A stretch of DNA of 64,000 nucleotides from Agapetus fuscipes (GCA_951799405.1 OX637351.1:7534251-7598250); one strand, 5' to 3'; shown: positions 43,455-55,375, counted from the first letter of the stretch. The notes: generated by a model from the sequence alone, not told the origin. Translations and numbers: made by a program.

Positions 43455-43880
43455 CTTGACTTATATGTTGGTATGAGGCTGACCACCCAAACTGTTAAAA
43501 AATGTTGCACTATGCCAATGTCACCCAACAAAAGAAGAGCCTGTATGAAGAAGGTTATTACTCTGGAGGAAATTTAAGAAGTATTTAAGGACAGAAAGAA
43601 ATGGCGGTTGATCTGTAATTTTGGCGGCTATCTATCTATAATCTATAATCTAAGCTGCAAAGATATGTTAACATTTAAGACTCATATTAAATGCATGCCC
43701 ACTGACAGGCACATGTAGGTTCGCGCCTACACATTTTGCATGTGTGCATAAAAATAAACAAAACCTCACGTGAACATAAATCTTGCAACTCCTGCCGCCG
43801 TTCCCTGAACCGGGGTGGCATTGGCAAAAGTGAACCGATTTTTACAGCACGGGGGGTCAGCCTCACACCAACAGTTAAGG
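43455..43880. repeat. LINE family 2 pieces in both orientations
   Basis: 43,455-43,515 plus-strand UTR piece, 43,517-43,630 the ORF end (GAAGAGCCTGTATGAAGAAG to GTAATTTTGGCGGC), then 43,635-43,880 a minus-strand UTR copy. The ORF end and UTR are here in reversed order relative to the LINE at 54.6 kb. Confidence 0.65.
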
Positions 43881-43984
43881 AGCACAAAAAAATATAAATG
43901 ATTTACAAAAATTCTTAATTACTTATACACATAACAGATCCAAATTAAAATAAAGTAAAATAAGACTTAACATTAAAATTAAAT

Positions 43985-44745
43985 AGGAATTGGTTTTGTT
44001 TTTGATGTCCAGACATATTATTATTTGTTGATTTAAAAAATGTAATTTGTCGTGTATGTTCCTGGACTTATAGGTTGGTATGCGGCTGACCACCCATGCT
44101 GTAAAAAATGGTTCACTTTGCCAATGTCATCCCTGTTTCAGGGAACGACGGCAAGAGTTGCAGGGCTTATGTTCATTTGAGATTGGGTTTTTATATTGTA
44201 GGTCCACATGCGGCATGTGTAAGCGCGAAATTATACATGTCTGCTTGTGGGAATGCTTTAAATATAAATCTTAAATGACATATATCTTTGCAGCTTAGAT
44301 TAAATTAGATTAGACCCCTGTTCCAGGGAAGGTTGGCAAAAGTTACAGGCAAAAGTTTGTTTGTGGGCATGCATCGTATATGAGCTTTGAATCTATATAC
44401 ATCCTTGCAACTTAGATTAAAGACCTCTGTGTCAGGGAAGGTCGGCAAAAGTTGTAGGGCTTATGTTCATTTGAGGTTTGGATTTTATTTGTAAGTACCT
44501 ACACATTCAGCATTTGTAAGCGCGAACTACACGTGCTTGTTTATGGGTATGCATCTGAGAGCTGTAAATGAATATATCCTTGCAACTTAGATTATATATT
44601 ATAGATTATATTATAGTATCTGTAAACTCAACATTATCTTAGATTGGGTTTTTTGGTCCATATGGGACATGTGTAAGTGTGAACTTATACGTGTCTGCTT
44701 GTGAGAATGTTGATATATATCTTTGCAACTAAGATTATAGATTTA
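43985..44745 (+). repeat. run of four LINE family 2 3' UTR copies
   Basis: 43,985-44,310 is nearly complete; 44,311-44,420, 44,425-44,610 and 44,640-44,745 are partial (each starting near CTGTTTCAGGGAAGGTYGGC and ending GCAACTTAGATT). All are in the same orientation, each beginning at or just after the tail of the one before. Confidence 0.75.
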
Positions 44746-45224
44746 AATCCATTTTTATTTTTTTGTTTGTTGTTTTTTGGATTTGTATCAAATAAAAAAA
44801 AATATCCTAAAAAAAAAAAAAACTTTCGAATTTTGCCGCTAGATGTCTATTTAGTTCTTTCCCATTTTGCATACATTTTCTTACATTTCAAAACAAAACA
44901 AAAACAGGTTTAAAAAAATGTGGTGGCTTTTTAAAAAATATTTTTTTCAGAAATTATAATTACTTCTACTAAAAACTACTGTTTTACGAAAAAAAATTTT
45001 TTTTTTGTAAATATTGAAAGAAGTTATAGTGTATTGGAGTGTGTTTCTCAAACACATACATGAATGGTCCTGTTTTGCAGCATATATACAAAATTTTCTT
45101 TTCTATGTTTGCAAATGTATTTCATCTGCTGTGATGGCATTAGTTTTGAAAATCGAAACTCAAAGCGAGTGACGACGAAAGACGACGATGAAGGGTAATA
45201 TAATAAAGGATTGGATCTCTTATC

Positions 45225-45550
45225 TATAATCTAAGTTGCAAAGATATAGTAATATTTAAAATGCATGCCCACAAAAGACACGTGCAAGTTCGTGCTATAA
45301 TAGTCTTTAATCTAAGTTGCAATGATATATTAACATTCAAAGTTCATATCAAATGCATGCCCACAAACAAACACGTGTAAGTTCGCTCATAAAAATGCTG
45401 AATGTGTACTTACACATTAAAATCCAAACCTCAAATAAACGTACACCCTGCAACTTTTGCTGGCCTTTCCTGAAACAGGGGTACAGGCAAAGCAAACCAT
45501 TCTTTCAGTATGCGTGGTCAGCCTCACACCAACCTATAAGTCAAGGAAGT
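45225..45550 (-). repeat. LINE family 2 3' UTR copies
   Basis: One short (45,225-45,300) and one nearly full (45,305-45,548) copy on the minus strand, the second beginning TTGACTTATAGGTTGGTGTG. The next stretch, 45,550-46,320, has no recognised feature beyond a short G run near 46,020. Confidence 0.65.
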
Positions 45551-46322
45551 AGGTTGTCAAAATAGGGGCGTGGATTCCATACAGGCACATGCGCCTTATG
45601 GGTAGACAATACATGGTAAAACGCATTTAAGCTTGATATTGAGATTTAAAATTCAAAATGTAAGTTCGATTGCAGCCATCGTTAGCACTTCAGTCAATTT
45701 CAAATGAGTTATCGTAAAGGAATGGGAGAAAATATTTATTCTGAAATGTATTTGCCTATAGCCTATGCACACGCCTGACTGTAAAAATAATATCAGAGTA
45801 GTAACAAAACACGAAGAAATTAAGAACGGGAGAAAGTCAAATAAAAAACAAAACAGAAACAAAAACAAAAATAATAATTCATAGAAATACAGTCAGTCGC
45901 GACAAGAAGAAAACGCTTTTTCTTTAGTTATTTTAAGCGTCGGTTTGTGCCACTTTCTCCCTACAAATAAAATATAGCCCGGCATAAGAAATGGTGTTTG
46001 TTCATACTGTAACTAGGCCGGGGGGGGGGGGAGCTGGTTGCCAAACCAAGGGTGGCTAAAGCCCACTTCATCCACAACACATTCTGCCCGGTTGGTCTAT
46101 GGATTACCGAAGAAACCGTGTGAATTTTCATACATCCCCATAAAAAAATTAAAAAATTAGGCTGATTTATTTGGTGAGCGCTATTTTTGTGTGTATCACA
46201 CCTCAAGAGCCCTCTGCCACCTTGTCGTCACTGTAGAAAGTGACAATTCTCAAGCCAGAACAAGTTGCTGTATGGACCTTTTGATGACCAGTCTTTCAGA
46301 CCAAGCGAAGATCAGATTTTTT

Positions 46323-46629
46323 TTTTTAAGAAATCCTGTGCGGGAGACTCCCTAGATTGTAGAGACTCTAGGTGTCTATGGCACTTGTTGTAGTGCCGTA
46401 GAGGTGTAAGAGCTTGGTCGTCGCTACAAAGCGCCAATACTCAAGCAAGACCCAGAAGCTGTAAGGTTGGATGGACCTTTGGTGACCGGTCATTGGTAAA
46501 AGTTTATGAATTTTTAAACCCAGCGAAGAGTAAGTAAATTTGAAAATATAAATGGTATATTTTTTGTGCTCCGCCGGGATTCGAACCCACAACCTTCCCA
46601 TTCAGTGATACCACTGAGCTACAGACCGG
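46323..46629 (-). repeat. SINE-A copy with 3' extension
   Basis: Minus-strand head GACCGGTCTGTAGCTCAGTG, box B GGGTTCGAATCCC, body and CTCCCGCACAGGATTTCTTA extension with A run. Confidence 0.78.
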
Positions 46630-46815
46630 TCAAATAGGTGAGATTGCGAAAGAATGGAACCTGCAGAATGAGAATAAGAAAAGAGTATACATGAAGAAAG
46701 TGATGGATGTTGAAGAGATGAAAGAGGTATGCAAGGACAGAAAAAAGTGGAGACACATCTGCGGAGGTACCGGCCACCTCTAGAGGAAAACGGCGGCAGG
46801 ATACAGTATACTGTA
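46630..46815 (+). pseudogene. LINE family 1 end, plus strand
   Basis: The plus strand reads EIAKEWNLQNENKKRVYMKK, VMDVEEMKEVCKDRKKWRH and ICGGTGHL then stop, the C terminus of the family whose longer copy is at 47.2 kb (EIVKEWDIQSKRKRRKCMKK). It is followed by GGCGGCAGGATACAGTATAC instead of the usual hexamer tail. Confidence 0.65.
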
Positions 46816-47172
46816 CCGTGAGTACGAGTTGCAAAATTTGAGTAAAAAAAAGTAAAGTTTACGGAAAGTATTAAAGAGTGGTTTTCCCCAAAATCTGCCG
46901 TTTTTGTTTGTTTGAACTTGATTTTCTTCATCACTGTAACTCTTTTGCTAAGACCATTTTACTTTTCACTTTACTCAAGTTTTGCAACTCGTACTAAGGG
47001 TACAGATCATAGACTCTAAAAAGTTTAAGCAAATAATATTAGGGATGCTATGTGGGCTTGGTGAGAGCACATCTTTTGTATGGGGTGAGTCAGGAGATCT
47101 GAGGCGCCGGGCGGCCTAGCATTTTCCCTCAAATAACTATTATGACAGCCCCTATCGAATACTCAATCCTTC

Positions 47173-48887
47173 TCACTGTAACTGTAACTGTAACTGTAAC
47201 TCTGTCGCCAATCCGCTAGGGGTGGCCAGAGCCTCTGCAGAGTTGCCTCCATTTTTTCCTATCCTTACATACCTCTTTCAATTCATTCATATCCATCACC
47301 TTTTTCATGCATTTTCTTCTTTTACGCTTACTTTGTATATCCCATTCTTTCACAATCTCCTCAATCTGATCACTCCATACTTTTCTCGGTCGTCCCTTCC
47401 CTCTTTTTCCTTTCACACTTTCTTTGTATACATACTTTGTCAGTCTATCATCGTTCATTCTTTCCACATGCCCAAACCATCTCATCACATTCTTTTGTAC
47501 CTTAACTTTCACATCCTCTTTCAAATTACATTCTTTTTTTACCCATTCATTCCTAACTCTATCCCTCAGAGTTTTTCCTGTCATGCTTCTCAAATGCTTC
47601 ATTTCCACCGTACATACTTTACTCATTTCGCTATCATTCACTGTCCATGCTTCACTTCCATACATCAAAGTCGGTAACAATATGCCATTGTGTACCGCCA
47701 TTCTCAGATCCATCGTCAATCGCTTGTTCTTTGCTATTCTTCCTATTGCACCGACCACTTGCTTGCCCTTACACATCCTATTCTCAAGTTCTCTTGTCAT
47801 CTTTCCATTCTTCTCAAACATACTTCCCAAGTATCTAAATTCATCCACAATTTCAACTTTCGTACCATTCAACATGAGCGTGCATTCTTCATTTTCATCC
47901 ATTCTGTCAAAAATCAGTACTTTCGTCTTACTTGCATTAATTTTCAACTTGTTCACACACAGAGCATGGTTCAGACTAGAGAGCATTGCCTGAAGTTCCG
48001 CTGCTGAATCAGCAATTAATACTGCGTCATCAGCATAAAGCAGAACTCCGACTTTTCTCTCTCCAATCTGTATGCCATGCCCTTCCAGATTCGCTTGTTT
48101 AACACAATGATCCATGATTATATTGAATAACCATGGGCTCATTATGCAACCCTGTCTCACACCCTTGTACACATTAAAATACTCGCTGTATTCTCCATCC
48201 ACCCTGACACACGCCCTGCTATTAAGATAGATGGCGCGTATCGCGTTCAGAAGTGCTTTGTTCACACCATACCTCTCAAGCACACACCACATCATACTTC
48301 TATCCACCGAGTCGAAGGCTTTCTCAAGATCTACGAAAGCCGCGTAGACCTTTTTATTTACGGCTAGCTGTTTTTCGACTATCTGTCGAAGCGCGAATAT
48401 CTGGTCTACGCAACCTCTTTCCGGCATAAAGCCAGATTGTATATCTGAGACCTTCTCCTGGGTGGATAATCTTACCCTATGGATAAGAATCTTGCATAGC
48501 ACTTTACCTGGCACACTAAAAAGGCTAATCGGTCTGAAGTTACGGCAGTCTTTTTTGTCACCTTTACCTTTGTAAATTGGCACAATGACCGCCTCTCTCC
48601 AGTCCGATGGAACCTCCTTGACACTAACACACAATTCGCAAAGCTCATTCATCCATTCAATCACACATTCTCCCCCCGCTTTCATCATCTCAGGTCTCAC
48701 ACCATCCACACTTGCAGCTTTCCCATTCTTTAATTCCTTTATGACCTTTCTTACTTCATCTTCCGATATTTTCAAAACATTACCCTCATCATAATCTCCT
48801 TTCACAGTTAAATCACATTCTTCTTCACCAAAAACCTCGTTAAAATATTCTTTCCATCTCTTTTTTACATCGTCTTTATCACAAGGC
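47173..48887 (-). pseudogene. LINE family 1: reverse transcriptase part of ORF2, 5'-truncated
   Basis: This is the longest retrotransposon frame in the window (about 556 codons, ending at 47,216). Order: thumb-side lead EDEVRKVIKELKNGKAASVD, then GFMPERGCVDQIFALRQIVE, FVDLEKAFDSVDRSMMWCVL, GVRQGCIMSPWLFNIIMD, and the catalytic YADD in VGVLLYADDAVLIADSAAEL (near 48,030). After it, YLGSMFEKNGKMTRELENRM, then RWFGHVERMNDDRL and GRPRKVWSDQIEEI. The upstream endonuclease domain is missing, so the copy cannot be autonomous. The 3' end has CTAGCGGATTGGCGACAG and repeated GTTACA units. The RT frame is intact with no stops, so the insertion is probably young. Clade is uncertain; the RWfGHverM/GRPRk tail suggests an RTE-like or related LINE. 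Confidence 0.9.
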
Positions 48888-49004
48888 CTTCATACAAAAC
48901 GCATAGGTTTTATCTAACCATCGGTCAGTTGTCTGGTCGTTTTTTTTCTTCTAGACTCTTTTTTTTATCTGTGAAGATAAATGATGGCTGAATCTCGGTC
49001 GTCT

Positions 49005-49240
49005 CTAACCTCTTTTTCTTTTCACACTTCCTCTGTATACATGCTTTGTCAGTCTATCATTATTTATTCTTTCCACATGCCCAAACCATCTCATTATTTT
49101 GTACCTTAACTTTCACATCCTCTTTCAAATTACATTCTTTCTTTACCCATTCATTCCTAACTCTATCCTTCAGAGTTTTTCCTTGTATGCTTCTCAAATG
49201 CTTCATTTCCACCGTACATACTTTACTCATTTCTATCAGT
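49005..49240 (-). pseudogene. LINE family 1 fragment
   Basis: Minus-strand text parallels 47,395-47,635 (the MKHLRS, KTLRDRVRNEWVKKEC and RWFGH region) but carries a small deletion (MRWFGH onward is out of frame with the rest). It lies just upstream of the large copy, separated by about 120 bp. Confidence 0.7.
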
Positions 49241-49244
49241 AAAT

Positions 49245-49857
49245 CTATCCTTTATTTAAATTTTATGACTATTGAAATTTTGCATACTGTAATCCGGTCA
49301 CCTTGGTAATCCGTCCAAGGTCTGTTTTTTGCCTGTCCGGATTAGCGAGGCCCTACTGTAATTGATTGCCAAAGATTGTATTAAAATTTAAAAAAAAAAA
49401 GAGAAAAACTGTTAATAAAGCTTTATTTCTAATCTAAGTGGCAAAGATACTTGAAATGTAAATAGAAAAAACACTATCAAAAGATGAAACGTTGGAAAAA
49501 AAGTCTGTGGTAACTAACTACAAACTAACTATCCTTCATAGTTTTTTCTCAAATGGTTGACCGATAATTGTGTGGATGACTAACCGTGTGACCGATAAGT
49601 CAATGGACAAGTTGTCCATGACCAATTTGCCGTGACACGAGAAAAGACATCACGATAAATGTTGAATGGGAAATGAGAGTGTCAAGAGGAGCAAGAGGAA
49701 GTATGAAAGGAAGTGCTAGAGGGGCTTGCGAAGTTTTAATGATCGTTTGTCTTTGTATGGCCGTTTCATTTTCACTGTCGGTAAAGATGTGTACCTACGT
49801 TTTTATTTTGCAATGTTGCCAACAATGCTTTGTTTTTAATTTGTCACCCATAAATAA
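49245..49857. other. stretch with no supported feature
   Basis: Contains a short piece resembling the LINE family 2 tail (49,430-49,450, TCTAATCTAAGTGGCAAAGA). No exon, SINE head or inverted ends seen. Confidence 0.45.
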
Positions 49858-50345
49858 CGGTCCGTAGTCCAGTGGTAACACTTCGGACTCGTAAATGGAA
49901 GGTTGTGTGTTCGAATCCTGGCGGAGCACAAAAATGATAGCATTTATATTTTCAAATTTGATCTTCGCTGGGTTAAAAAATTCATAAACCTTTACCAAAG
50001 ACCAGTCATCAAAAGGTCCATCCAGCCTTACAGCAACTGGGTCTTGCTTGAGAATTGGCGCTTTGTAGCGACGACGATCAAGCTCGTAAAAAGGTCGATA
50101 GCTCAATTGGTAGAATGCTTACATTCCATGCCGAGAGCAAGGGTTCGATCTCAAAGGTTTACTCAGCTTTCACAAGAAATGAGAACCAGCCCCCCCGGGA
50201 GCTGGTAAACCTCCACTTCAACTGAAAGTGGTTGGTGTGAGGCCGGCCCCCTTACCTGTAAAAATAAATATGTCCCGAAGCGCCACATGCGACCCCTTCG
50301 GGGAAAACGCTGGCAAGAAGTAACACTATATGTGTAGCTTAGTTA
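49858..50345 (+). repeat. composite SINE A+B, best copy
   Basis: Head of A: CGGTCCGTAGTCCAGTGGTA with box B GTGTTCGAATCCTGG. The A body ends CAAGCTCGTAAA and joins the B head AGGTCGATAGCTCAATTGGT at 50,093. The B part runs to AGTAACACTATATGTGTAGC and an A run. Here B lacks the CAGAAATGATTTCCCATTTCG insert that stand-alone B copies have between head and body. Confidence 0.82.
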
Positions 50346-50684
50346 AAAAAAAAGTCTCACACTCTTGTACACATTAAAATACTCGCTGTATTCTTCAGAC
50401 CGACCACTTGCTTTGCCTTGCATACCCTATTCTCAAGCCCTATCCGCAACTTAGATTATAGATTATACATGAAACAAGATGGAGAGTTGGCCCGGTAGAC
50501 CCACTAACCTTGAGGCATTAATTTCCCTTTAGCTGAATAATTCGCAGGGCGAGGATGCCAAGAAATGTTGGCTCGCTTCCCCGCCATGATATTATACAAG
50601 GGAATCCACGCTCCTCCACAGTCCATACAAAATGCAATTTCATTACGTTTACTTCAAGAAGTTTTGTTTTACGGTCTATCTATC

Positions 50685-51001
50685 TATAATCTAAGTTACA
50701 AAGATATATGAACATTCAAAGCTCATATCAAATGCATGCCCACAAACAAACACGTGTAGTTTGCGCTTACAAATGCTACATGTGTACTTAAAAAAAAAAT
50801 ACAAATCTCAAATTCCCTACAAACTCTCAAGCAAGACCCAGTTGCTGTAAGGCTGGATGGATCTTTAGTGACCGGTCATTGGTAAAGGTTTATGAATTTT
50901 TCAACCCAGCGACAAATGGTATATTTTTCGTGCTTCGCCGGGATTCAAACCACATTCTTCCATTTACGAGTCCGAAGCGCCAACCACTAGACTACGGACC
51001 T
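50685..51001 (-). repeat. LINE family 2 UTR piece and SINE-A
   Basis: 50,685-50,815 is a minus-strand UTR end; 50,822-51,001 a minus-strand SINE-A with head GGTCCGTAGTCTAGTGGTTG. The SINE has lost part of its body (GCGACAAATGGTATATTTTT). Confidence 0.65.
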
Positions 51002-51325
51002 ACTGAATCAATAGTCAAGCTATTTTTTTTTAAGCATTTTAACATCACAAATTGTCCATTAAAAAACGTAGATTTTTTCCACACATTTGGTGGAAGTAAT
51101 ACAATGAAAAACCAAGCATTTTTTCATGACCTGTTTTAGTGGCCTGAAAAGAAACCCATAAGTCTATAATTTAGCATTTACCTGGTGGCGATAAAGGTGT
51201 TTACATTTCGATTGAAACATTACTGCAATTACCGACATGAAAGCTAGGCTCCCCGTTTTAAATCCTTACTAGCATCGAACCCGTTCGTTTTTTTTATTAT
51301 CTGTAAACTAAGTTCCAAAGACACT
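51002..51325. other. short stretch with no recognised feature
   Basis: AT-rich; one plus-strand frame (MKNQAFFHDLF end) continues out of the SINE and is not coding. Confidence 0.4.
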
Positions 51326-51326
51326 C

Positions 51327-51870
51327 TTACGCTTTACGAATATGCAGTTGTGTGTTGTGGATTGTCTGTGTTAGTTTATGTGAAGTCTCTTGATATTGGG
51401 TACTTATATAATTGTATTTGTATTGGTCAAGATAGCTTGAGTGTTCTAGTAAAGTCTCGCTTGTGCCAAGTCTCAATGATTCGAGAAAAATCTTTATTAT
51501 TATTATTAGTGCATATGTTATTTCGATCACGCTGGTGGAACAACGCTCTGGTATGGAATTATCCAGTATGTTAGAGAAATCGAGAACAATCGAGAAACGT
51601 CCGTACGAACGTATATATACCTATGTGAGCCACTGGTGGAACAACGCTCTGGTATGGAATCATCCAGTATGTTAGAGAAATTGAGAACAGTCGAGAAACG
51701 TCCGTACGAACGTATATAATATATGTGAGCCGCAATTGTGTGCAAGCGATAGTCGATTGGAATATTGAGCCGTGAAGTCGATAAACTAGAGCGAGAAAAG
51801 TTATCAGTACATTGTAAACCGTTATTGAGCAAAAAAAGTATTTTTATATAAATAAAACTCAGTTGACTTT
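51327..51870 (+). mobile_element. LTR-like element with 101-bp promoter duplication
   Basis: CTGGTGGAACAACGCTCTGG begins two units at 51,532 and 51,633; each ends with CCGTACGAACGTATATA, a TATA-like box. Near the right edge ATATAAATAAAACTCAG is polyadenylation-like, followed by ACCCCAGTAAAATCATAGC (shared with the 36.3-kb element). 51,880-52,320 would be the leader; it holds no pol domain. The organisation U3(duplicated)-R-U5 is inferred. Confidence 0.5.
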
Positions 51871-52327
51871 TAAAAAAACCCCAGTAAAATCATAGCAATA
51901 CCATCGCGAATTTGAAATACGTACGTACGCCTATACGCGCATACATCGTACGACGGACTATGAAATCAAGGTGACTACGCACACATATACACGTGAAACG
52001 GAACCGTCTGGAAGTGGTAGTGATTGTGTGTGTGCGCATAGCGTTCTGGTGAAAGAAAAATCTAGTGAATGCAAGAAAGCCCCTCTGGTGCCCTATAAAA
52101 GAGATCAAAATGGTATGGAGAGAGAAGTCGCGGAGAGCAATTCCGGCAGCCGGGAAAGTGGCGAGTTGGCCGTGGAGGAATGCCCTTCACGTTGATTTAC
52201 AGCACTTGGATAAGAAGGGGGTGGAGTGAACGCTGTAATTTCCTTAGAAAGTGAAAGGCAAGTAGGCAAGGTGCACGCGATTGTAAGAGGAGGTGTGAAA
52301 AACGTGAAGAAATGAAGCAGAAATACA

Positions 52328-52762
52328 CCGGTCCGTAGTCTAATGGTTATCGATTCGGACTCGTAAATGGAAGGTCGTGGACTCGAATCCCGACGCAGCA
52401 CAAAAAAAAACATTTATATTTCCAAATATGCTCTTGATCAAAAGGTCCATCCAGCCTTATAGCAACTGGGTCTTGCTTGAGAATTGGCGTTTTCTAGCGA
52501 CGACCAAGCTCGTCAAAAGTCCTGGCGATAGCTCAATTAGTAGAATGCTTGTATTCCATGCCGAGAGCAAGGTTTCCTGAGCCTTCACAAGAAATGAGAA
52601 CCAGCCCCCCCGGGAACTGGGAAACCCCCACTTCAACGAAAGAGGTTGGTGTGATGGCTGGCCCCCTTACCCGTAAAAATAAATATTTCCCAAACCGTTA
52701 CATGCGACCCCTTGGGGGATAACGCAGGCAAGAAGTTACTCAATATGTGTAGCTTAGTCTTG
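52328..52762 (+). repeat. composite SINE A+B
   Basis: A head CGGTCCGTAGTCTAATGGTT, B head GGCGATAGCTCAATTAGTAG at 52,522, end AGTTACTCAATATGTGTAGC. The A body is shortened. Confidence 0.75.
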
Positions 52763-53035
52763 CGTTGCTCGGTTGAAAAATTCGCTTTGATTGCTTCTCT
52801 CCTTTTATTTTCTTTCTGTTTTAATTTTCTTTCTTTGTTTCTATTTTCTTTCTCAGTGTATATTTTATTTCTTTTTTTTCTTCCTTTGTTTATATATTTT
52901 CTCTGTTTCTACTTTCTTATACGTATTTTTCGATCAACGTATTTTTTATACGGTTGGTCCTGTATTACACCCTCCGCGTGACCGGGCTGCAATAAAGATT
53001 TATTATTACTATTATAAAAGTAGGGCATTCCATGA
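52763..53035. other. pyrimidine-rich stretch, nothing coding
   Basis: Runs of TTTCTTTC and TTTTCT; its right end (CCCTCCGCGTGACCGGGCTG) is an inverted match of 888-912. The Phe/Leu-rich open frames here are composition artefacts. Confidence 0.5.
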
Positions 53036-53280
53036 TTTATAGGTTGGTATGAGGCTGACCACCCATACTGTAAAAAATGGTTCAGTTTGCCAATGTCACC
53101 CCTGTGTCAGGGAAGGTCGGCAAAAGCTGTAGGGTTTGTTCATTTGAGTTTGGGTTTTATTTGTAAGTACACATTCAGCATTTGTAAGCGCGAACTACAC
53201 GTTTGTGGGCATGCATTTGAGAGGCTTTAATGTTAATATATCTCTGCAACTTAGATTATAGATAGATATTATAGATTATA
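53036..53280 (+). repeat. LINE family 2 3' UTR copy
   Basis: TTATAGGTTGGTATGAGGCT, CACCCCTGTGTCAGGGAAGG, ending GCAACTTAGATTATAGATAG. Confidence 0.7.
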
Positions 53281-53589
53281 GGGTGACCATAGTGGCGGTA
53301 GCCTAAATGGGACTCGTGTAGAATTAATGTAAAATATTGATCACAAGTTGTGCACGCTATGCCGGGCCATAAATTATTATAACAGCTGAGATGGATGATA
53401 TCTAAGCAACAATATATTTCGTAATTCAAGACAAAAGATTTACAGTTTACTTTGAAAAAACAAAACGTTTTTCTTCTTCTTTTAATGCGACTTCTATCCA
53501 ATTTTGTGTTTCGATACAAGTTGAAGGAAGTTTTAGTTTGAAGTTTTGTGCCCAATCCTTTTTTTTTAATTAAAAAATAAATAAGAATA

Positions 53590-54155
53590 TAATATTAGGA
53601 TGATTTATTTGGTGAGCGCTGCTTTTGTGTAAATCACACCTCAAAAGCCCTCTGCGAGCTTTGTCGTCACTGTAAATAGCGCCGATTCTCAAGCAAGATC
53701 CAGTTGCTGTAAGGCTGGATGTACCTTTAGTAACTGGTCTTTGGTAAACGTATATGAATTTTTCACCCAGCAAAAAGCATAGGTATTTGAAAATATGAAT
53801 GGTACATTTTTTGCGCTCCGCCGGGATTCGAACCCACAACCTTCCATTTACGAGTCAGAAGTGTTAACCACTAGACTACGGACCGGTCCGGGCTTCTAAA
53901 TCTAAATCTAAATCTAAGCTGCAAAGATATGTATCATTTGAGATTCATATAAATGCATTCCCACAAGCAGACACGCATAATTTCGCGCTCACACATGCCG
54001 CATGTGGACCTACAATATAAAAAAAACCCAATCTCAAATGAACATAAGCCCTGCAACTCTTGCCGACATTCTCTGAAACAGGAGTGACATTGGCAATGTG
54101 AATCATTTTCTACAGCATGGGTGGTCCGCCACATACCAACCTATAAGATCGGACA
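53590..54155 (-). repeat. SINE-A and LINE family 2 3' UTR, minus strand
   Basis: 53,660-53,888 is SINE-A (head GACCGGTCCGTAGTCTAGTG, box B GGGTTCGAATCCC); 53,905-54,150 a UTR copy with TTATAGGTTGGTATGTGGCG. The join carries CTAAATCTAAATCTAAATCT, the LINE tail. Confidence 0.7.
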
Positions 54156-54564
54156 AAGGCAAATAGATATATTGTATTTCGATAAAAGTTGAAGGAAGTA
54201 TTGAATTCAAGTTTTGCGGCTAATCCATTTTTTTGTGTAATTTGTAAACTCAAATATTCGTTCTACATTTGAATTTATTGTTAGGTTTTGATTTGTCAGG
54301 TTAGGTTATATGGAGGGTGGGATTAGGGAGGAGTAGGTGGTGGGGAGGGGGGGGGGGAGTGACCATTCTATGGCCAGGTTTCCAATTAACCTAATTTCTT
54401 GGTATGCGCCACTGTCCCACGCGATGAAATATTATGGTTACCCTACGACCTAATAAGCGATAAATAACTTATGGAGCTAAGTAAATCTAGTGTGTAAACT
54501 AATCTAAGTGGCTGGTTCCATAATTATTTTAATTAATTTATCTATATTTATCCACAGGCGGTAC

Positions 54565-55375
54565 ACGGTGGCATATTTTTACCCACCTTGATGTATGCAA
54601 GTAAAGCCTGGACGGTGAATGAAAGTGAAATCAGTAAGGTCCGTACTGTTGAAATGAACTTTCTAAGAAGTATGATTGGAAAAAAACAGAGCGATGGGGT
54701 GAGGAATGATTTTGTAAAAGAAGAATGTGGTGTAAGGGAAAGTGTGAAAGTGCAGATTAAAAGAAGTTTGTTAAGATGGTTTGGGCATATGGAGAGAATG
54801 AATGAGGAAAGACTGACGAAGTAAGTATATGTTGGTAGAATAGATGGATGTCGTGGTAGAGGAAGACCGAGAAAGGTATGGATGGACCAAATATCCGAAA
54901 TTGCGAATGAATGGAATATCCAGAGTCATAATAAAAGAAGAGCCCGTATGAAGAAGGTTACGACTCTCGAGGAAATGAAAGAAGTATGTAAGGACAGAAA
55001 GAAATGGCGGATGATCTGCAATGTTGGCGGCTAGGATTTATTTAATTGGATTTTTTTTCTGTTTTACTTTTGATGTCCATACATATTATTATTTATTGAT
55101 TTAAAAATGTAATTTGTCGAGTATGTTCCTTGACTTATAGGTTGGTATGCGGCTGACCACCCATGCTGTAGAAAACTGTTCACTTTGCCAATGTCACCCC
55201 TGTTTCAGTAAAGGACGGCAAGAATTGCAGGGTGTATGTCCATTTGAGATTTGAGTTTCATTTTGTAGGTTCACATGCATCATGTGCAAATGCGAACTTG
55301 TACGTGTCTGCTTGTGAAAATGCATATAATGTGAATCCCCAATTTCACATATCTTTGCAACTTAAATAAAATTAG
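54565..55375 (+). pseudogene. LINE family 2, reference copy: ORF2 end plus full 3' UTR
   Basis: HGGIFLPTLMYASKAWTVNE, RTVEMNFLRSMIGKKQSDGV, LLRWFGHMERMNEERLTK then TAA where family members have a codon, then GRGRPRKVWMDQISEIANEW, NIQSHNKRRARMKKVTTLEE and CKDRKKWRMICNVGG-stop at about 55,034. The UTR follows to AACTTAAATAAAATTAGA. This copy shows that the abundant 'TTATAGGTTGGTATGCGGCT' repeat is the 3' UTR of this LINE. Confidence 0.82.

Noticed and set aside
52791..53042. Phe-rich membrane-like protein
   Set aside because: Comes from a TTTCTTTC-rich stretch; other frames look the same.
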